From Euphorbia lathyris (Eukaryota > Streptophyta > Magnoliopsida > Malpighiales > Euphorbiaceae), in assembly GCF_963576675.1 (NCBI RefSeq), contig NC_088916.1:24961501-25025500 (forward strand): DNA of 64,000 nt. Direction: 5' to 3'. How positions within the stretch are numbered: position 1 is the stretch's first letter; each line of letters begins with the position of its first letter. The notes under the pieces were generated by a model. The model did not search any database. It was not told where the DNA came from and worked only from the letters and a program-made list of their open reading frames with translations. The position numbers were made by a program, and so were the translations under genes. Positions 58,644 to 64,000 of the stretch are shown here, piece after piece.

Positions 58644-59510
58644 GACTAATTACTAATCTAGCTGATTTGAAGGGATCCATTAATATATATGATCCACTTT
58701 GTTTCCATCTCACTAAATTAGACACTTTCATCTATTTTGAACAAGAATACCCTTATTTCAATTCACCTTCTTCCTCAACTCTCAATATCTTCTTCGTCAT
58801 CCCAAACCAATGAAAACGACATTACCGCCAAGTCTTGAGAGAGAGAAAAGACGGTGGTTTATAGAGAGAGAAGAGATTATATTTATAGAAAGAGAAAAGA
58901 CGGTGGTTTATAGAGAGAAATGATTATGTTTCGTTCAACCTTTGAAGATTTAGTGTTTGCGAAAGAGGATTAAGATGGAAAGCTCAAAAAATGAGAAAGA
59001 AAAAAAAATCTAACAATTGAATTGTTGCGATGTTGCATTTGTGACGAAATGCGACAATTATTGTCGTATTTGTGACGAAATGTGACAACACAGATGCGAT
59101 AACTGTTGTCAGATTTGTGACGAAATGCGACAACAATGGAGGAAAATGGAGGAAATTGAAACGATACTATTACATATGAAAAAAGAGGCAAGACCAGCGA
59201 GAAAAACATGCGTATAAGCTAAAAACATACCATTTTTACGGGAAAGCTTCATTTGTTTTGTGTTTCCTTTCCAAAATTTAGAATACTTCAAAAATCCCAA
59301 AAATTGCTAACGATTGGTATTAGAAATTGAAGAAGATGGACCGAAGAAGAAGAAACGGGATCAAGAACAGAAGCAGAAGCAGAAGTCGAATGGAACTAGG
59401 TGTATATTTGTCCAAAAGGGATGGAAATGTCTAATTTGGTGAGATGGAAGCAAAGTGAATCAAATATGATAATGGACCCATTCAGTTAGGCTAGATTTGT
59501 AATTTGCTCC
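58644..59510. mobile_element. 870-bp MITE with 100-bp inverted ends
   Basis: Left AATTACTAATCTAGCTGATT..., right inverted ATTACAAATCTAGCCTAACT..., with matching inner words (CATCTCACTAAATTAGACA and its inverse). The interior has a GACGGTGGTTTATAGAGAGA duplicate (58848-58925) and three units of TTTGTGACGAAATGCGACAA (59028-59135). Confidence 0.75.
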
Positions 59511-59634
59511 TATTTTAATATGGGAAAATTACAAAAATGGGTGTAATAGGAGGCTCATTTACATTTTCAGACCCATTATCAACCAACTTACATATATAGA
59601 CTATGCCCTGAATACTTTCCCGAAATGCCCTTCA

Positions 59635-59646
59635 TATATATATAAG
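59635..59646 (+). promoter_or_regulatory. TATA box of the DUF1985 gene
   Basis: TATATATATAAG about 130 bases upstream of the modelled ATG. Confidence 0.45.
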
Positions 59647-59774
59647 AACTTATGCATTTCACCCCCTAACATTCGCGAAAACTCGAACAACGAACACCAA
59701 AAACTCGAACAACGAACATCTTCAACACCACCAATCTTTACGTTTCTTCTTCCAGCGACTTCCAACCGATTCCA

Positions 59775-61812
59775 ATGGCAAGAACCGGCAAGAAGGTATG
59801 TTATTTTGTGGATTTTGATTAGGTTTTAATGCTTCTATTCCTATATTACGGTGATTTTACTTCTCTTGCGATTTAGAAGTAGGGTTTGCAGATTTATTGT
59901 GTTCTTTCGTTGGTTCATAGCTTCGTTTTGTTAGAATGATACTTACAAATAGTTAAAATCAGTTGTGGAGACCAAACTTTACAGAATCGACCAATTCGCG
60001 AATATGAGTTTACTTCGCGAACATCGCAATATGCGAAGTAAACTCATATCCACAAAGCAGCCGAGGCATATGCTATTGTTCCGCATATGCGAATTCGCGA
60101 ATATTCTTGTTAGTTCGCGACTTTCATATTCGCGAAGTTACTATTTACTTGACTAATTTGCTCTACTTTATGATTTGGAAGGGTGATCATTCTAAGACTA
60201 ATTCCAAAAAGAGGAAGAGGACATCAAAGACACTTAAGAAGAGTATCAAAGACACCTTTAGGTACCCCTACGCCTATGAGACGAGAGCTACTATCACAGT
60301 TCGTTCTGATGCTGAGGTGATGAAGAAAGTGAAAGAAAAATTATCCACAATGCAGTTGGCCATGTTCAGGAAAACATGTTTCGGGCATTTAGTGGACTTC
60401 GAAGTGTATTCGTTGTCCTCTCCTCTATGCCATGGGGTTCTTACAATGGAGATCAATCCGAAAGAGGGTAAATCCGGAGAAATGTGGTTCAACATCAATG
60501 GTGTTGAAGTGAAATTCGGTCAGCGTGAATTCGCACTCATAACCGAATTGAGACTAGGTGATTCGTTACTAATTTTTAAACGGATGAGCAATTATAAAAG
60601 GGTAAACAAATTGAGGAATCTCTACTTCGGAGGTAGAGAGAGCATAAATCACAAAAATATATTCGATACCTTCTTAGAGACTAATTGGGCGAAAAAAATA
60701 ACGATGATGCCGTGGCAATGGCTATGTTGTTCGTTATACATAGGTTCCTACGCACAACTGATCCATTGAAAAAGGTTGATGACAATATCATCAACCTAAC
60801 TGATTTCCCCACTGTATTTAACTCGTTTCCATGGGGTGTGCCTGCTTGGGATGAGCTGTACAAGATGATGGAATGTGGGATCCCAAGAAAGAAGAAGGCA
60901 TTTGACGCGTACAACGCGGAAGAAGGAAAGAAGAAGGCCATCCCATATCAACTTCATGGATTAGCCCAAGCGTTCCATGTATGTTTCCTATATTCATGTG
61001 ATTTACTTCATGTTAGATTTCAACTGTAATGATTTTCATGTAATACTTTATAGGCTTGGATACTGGAGATATTGCGTGCACCCCCTAAATACTATTTGAG
61101 GAGACCAAAGACCATGTACCCTCGTATATGTCGGTGGATAAGTGCAAAGAATATAACTTTCGCAGAAGCTGAAGAAATGTTTAAGGTAAGTACATATGTC
61201 TTGTGTACAGAATTAATGTGTGCTTTGGATGTAAGTAACATGTGCTTATGGAGTTGGGTTTGATTGTTCATGTGTTCAGTCAGCTGATGTGCAAGCATCT
61301 AAACTTGTTATTGAGGAAGACGAGGCAAAGTGTGATTGGTATGCACCAATGAAGGATTATTTAGATGGGAAAGCCGTAGACCTTGACCTTGATGTGTTAT
61401 TCGAACCTTATAAGGGGTCTGAGCTAAGTGAAGAAGAGGAGAACAATGAGGAAGAGAATGAGGTACATAATGGGGAAGAGCATGAGGTAGAGAGTGAGGA
61501 AGAGAATGTTGTAGGTAATCAGGGCAAAGAGGATGTGGAAAATGAGGAGGAAGAGTATGTTTATATAGATGAGGAGGATAAAATTAGAAACGAGAAGAGG
61601 TGTAAGAAGAAGAATGAAGTGAATGTACAGGCAAATGAGGAAGAAGAAAGGAAGGCAAGGATGCGGGAGAGATTTGAAATGTTGAAGGTGGAACTTAAAG
61701 ATTCATTGGCGGATGAATTGGTGCGGAAGATGAGATCGGAGTTCAGTGAGTCTAATAGGCGGGAGAGGGTGGAGTTGAAGGAGGAGTTGAGGGCAAAGTT
61801 GAAGGTGGAGTT
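59775..61812 (+). pseudogene. DUF1985 (ULP1-associated) gene, frameshifted and truncated
   Basis: Modelled exons 59775-59795, 60182-60978, 61054-61185 and 61280-61812, all GT-AG and phase 0 (first donor AAG|GTATGT). The product starts MARTGKKGDHSKTNSKKRKR, then carries the DUF1985 pattern (MFRKTCFGHLVDFEVYS, EMWFNINGVEVKFGQREFAL). A one-base frameshift lies at about 60685-60700 (near TGGGCGAAAAAAATAAC): the frame ends at 60769, and the continuation (DDAVAMAMLFVIHRFL, FNSFPWGVPAWDELY) is in the next frame. Exon 4 is an acidic, EE-rich coiled coil that runs into the SIRE LTR at 61813; the three codons after that belong to the LTR. A ULP1 protease domain, expected further on, is not in the window. 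Confidence 0.7.
60002..60049. repeat. 17-bp perfect inverted repeat in intron 1
   Basis: ATATGAGTTTACTTCGC (60002-60018) and its exact inverse (60033-60049) are separated by 14 bases. The neighbourhood has several TTCGCGAA-type palindromes (59995-60135). Confidence 0.85.
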
Positions 61813-63852
61813 TGTTGGTCCCGTGTGATTAGTTCCAAGGGGGGGGGGGGTAGGAACTAATATAACTTTTTTCGTTTTAATTAAGCTTACTTAATATATT
61901 TTCTTGAGTTTGTTAACTCAACTTTGGTCAGCGCGGCCGATTGTGGCGTAAGACAGCTTTAGTCAGAAGCTGACTAGAGCTATTTTACATATGAGTTGGG
62001 AATTGACACTTTTGTGGCCAGCTTCCAACTCAGCACTCTTATTTACTCAGTGTCAGTTTAGACAATTTATATGCTGAGTAAATATAACAAGCAACACGTA
62101 CAGATATATATATATATATATTTAAAGAGAGTTAGAGATTACTCAGCAAGACTTATCCTGGTTCGGCCTCTCCACTTACATCCAGTCCCTAGAGTCCCTC
62201 CGAGCTTTGTAAATCTAATACTGAGCTCTTTAAAGGTAGAGCACAAACCGTTTACAAGGCAGTTGAATATGCAAGAGTACCGTCCTCTATTCGTCTACTC
62301 AACTCCTACTAAGTGCTATAACTAAACACCTAGATTTCTCTACCAGTAAGCACTCAACACTGAGTACTCAGCACAACACTCTCAATTTTACAATTGATAC
62401 AACTTGTTCTTTTCGAATGAAGAACACTTTAGATGATTACAGAAAATCAATCTAGCTTTTACATAAGAATAGAAATTTGGTGTAAGATCTCTTTTGGTTT
62501 TTGTGTGCTTTGTATGTATTCTCTTTTTGTTCTTGTTGTGATCGGCTAATGATCCAAGAATGATCATGTCCTTTTATAGTTGAGGTCTGAAGTAGAAATG
62601 GTTTGAACCTTGGATTTGTCCGTTGATCCAAACAGCTCCTTTTTTAGACAAGTTCTGGTCAGCTTCAGTTTTGCAGGCCAATCCTGTCGTCTGAATTCTG
62701 CAGGCGTCAGGTTTGTCTTCTTCTTGCAGGTTTCGTCTTCTTATTCTTGTTCGTCTTTTAGCAAAAGAACAGTTGACCCATGCATCTCGAAATTAGCTTT
62801 TGTGTAATTCCAAGGTTTATATTATTGGTGCAGACAGTTGTCGGAGCTTGTCCTTTAGCAAACGGATCATTCATGCTGTCTTGAAGATCACTCAGCTTGT
62901 CTTTGATAGCCGTTGTTTGTGATTTGTTTGCTAATGCATATACTGAGTTCTCTTTTACTCAACTTCCATGGTCAGCTTCGTTCTGTAAGACACAGTTCTC
63001 AAGAAGACTTTTTCTACTTTTGATACTGAGTTTCGTTCCACTCAGCTTCGTAGATTAGCTTGATCTTTAAGCTTCGGTTCTGAAGATAACTTATCTTCTT
63101 TCACGTTGAGTTCCACTCTACTTAGCTTGTGCTGACTTCGTCCTGTCTTAATTTTTATTTCTATTTGTATTTATATTTAGGGTTAATACACATATTTGCC
63201 CCTGTGTTTTTACAGAAAAACAGATTTACCCTTAAATCAAATAAACCCACAAAACTATCCCTGAATTTTCCATAAACCTGCAATTATACCCTAATCTGAC
63301 GGAGCTGCTAAGCGGCGATGACATCAAACCTTCTTGTCTCCAAAAAAATTGGATGACGACAATCAAAATTCATTTGGTTTCTTATTGTTTTCTATTGCTA
63401 TTGCTTTTGGATTAATTAGGAGGTTTAGACGCCATTTTATTAGGTTGATTGAGCTTTTATGAAAATGAATTTTCACAAATCTGTTCTTCTAACTTTCTTT
63501 TAATCGAAATTGAATGTGCATATTTTTTTTCTGTTTGTGATTGGTTGTTCTTTTCTGGAGATAAGAAGGTTTGATGTCATCGCCGTTTAGCAGCTCCGTC
63601 AGATTAGGGTATAATTGCAGGTTTATGAAAAATTCAAGGATAGTTTTGTGGGTTTATTTGATTTAAGGGCAAATCTGTTTTTTTGAGAAAACACAAGGGC
63701 AAATATGTGTATTAACCCTTATATTTATACTCATCATTGAACAAACATATTAGTACAATTAAATCAAAGCACTTAAATTTAATTGTCCCTTAATCATGGA
63801 TTAACTTAAATAATTTTGTCAAATCAAAATCATGTGGAAAGGTGTTTCAACA
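61813..63852 (-). repeat. SIRE LTR, minus strand, MITE-invaded
   Basis: TGTTGGTCCCGTGTGATTAG at 61813 is the inverse of the 3' end of the LTR at 31630, and CAACA at 63848-63852 is the inverse of its start. Length is 2,040 bases; without the 541-base MITE and its duplicated target it is about 1.49 kb, like the 1,455-base LTR upstream. A run of 11 G occurs near 61841. It is the 3' LTR of an element whose body lies beyond the window. Confidence 0.88.
63179..63719. mobile_element. 541-bp MITE with about 160-bp inverted ends
   Basis: AGGGTTAATACACATATTTGC is repeated inverted at the other end, and the arms stay more than 90% alike for about 160 bases (to CTTCTTGTCTCC). TATATTT flanks both sides (63172-63178, 63720-63726). 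The centre is AT-rich without an ORF. Superfamily is uncertain (a 7-8 bp duplication fits hAT; long arms fit Mutator types). Confidence 0.88.
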
Positions 63853-64000
63853 AACTCCCCCATTTTGATGTTGGCAAAATATTTAATTGATGGAACTCAG
63901 CATTGAGATCCCCCATGATTGAAATTCTTTTTATGCTTCTGAAATTACTCCCCCGTAAGGGTTGCATCTATTGACTTGACTTAACTCTAAACCTTCTAAG
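63853..64000 (-). mobile_element. SIRE internal 3' end (minus strand)
   Basis: Polypurine tract (inverse of CAAAATGGGGGAG) next to the LTR, then sequence matching 30020-30175 in inverse orientation (CCCCCGTAAGGGTTGCATC). It continues out of the window. Confidence 0.85.

Larger units (their letters stand above)
59522..61812 (+). mobile_element. MULE-like element with DUF1985 gene, right part lost
   Basis: The left end GGGAAAATTACAAAAATGGG and the next 90 bases (TCATTTACATTTTCAGACCC) look like a Mutator-type long terminal repeat. The gene inside is of the DUF1985 type that is carried, with a C-terminal ULP1 protease, by Kaonashi-type MULEs. The right side is cut at 61812 by a SIRE LTR, so the right end and target duplication cannot be seen. 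The MULE call is inference. Confidence 0.5.

Noticed and set aside
61813..61828. Last codons of the DUF1985 gene frame
   Set aside because: They are the inverse of the SIRE LTR end, so the stop is not the native one.

Overview
The window looks like repeat-dense nuclear DNA of a flowering plant, most likely a dicot. The support is a spliced magnesium-transporter gene with plant-style introns, plant-specific domains (plant mobile domain, DUF1985), an Au-type SINE, and many nested LTR retrotransposons and MITE-like elements. Only two ordinary host genes are visible: a short single-exon gene of unknown function (complement 40170-40829) and a complete nine-exon NIPA-type magnesium transporter (complement 48389-54318). 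The rest is mobile DNA or its decay products.

Region 1 (1-14079) is a Ty3/gypsy element of the Tat type, called element A here. It has an uninterrupted gag-pol frame (1-5817, open at the window edge) with three tandem gag modules, a protease, a G-patch-like stretch, reverse transcriptase, two RNase H domains and an integrase. Downstream lie small RNA-hairpin repeats and then a gene on the opposite strand. I model that gene as six exons (672 codons, five phase-0 introns) with its own TATA box. It encodes a plant mobile domain (PMD) protein. Its first intron holds a minisatellite with 14 CACGTG G-boxes. Two 39-bp tandem arrays and a 2.8-kb LTR follow, with a GC-rich palindrome cluster upstream of the LTR TATA box.

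Region 2 (14080-21400) is a degenerate, non-autonomous relative (element B) with a gag fragment, pol scraps, the same hairpin motif, a possible remnant of the antisense gene, 104-bp and 52-bp tandem arrays, and a different 1.9-kb LTR. Both LTRs have a polypurine tract on their left and a primer-binding site on their right, so the two elements form a tandem chimaera.

Region 3 (21400-31630) is a Copia element of the SIRE (Sirevirus) type. Its 5' end is scrambled. Its pol and env-like third ORF are broken almost only by point stop codons, mostly TAG. Its 3' LTR appears complete (TGTTG...CAACA). Region 4 (31631-40100) holds an unrelated Copia scrap, foldback elements, a hAT insertion with 8-bp target duplications, and an Au SINE. 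Region 5 (40100-54500) holds the two host genes separated by MITEs and a decayed Ty3 relic. Region 6 (54500-64000) holds MITEs, an LTR, a gypsy integrase relic, and a MULE-like DUF1985 gene truncated by a second SIRE LTR (minus strand), which itself carries a 541-bp MITE.

The most notable system is element A: an apparently coding-intact retrotransposon that carries an antisense, intron-containing PMD gene with its own promoter and an intronic G-box array, together with a triplicated capsid-like gag region.
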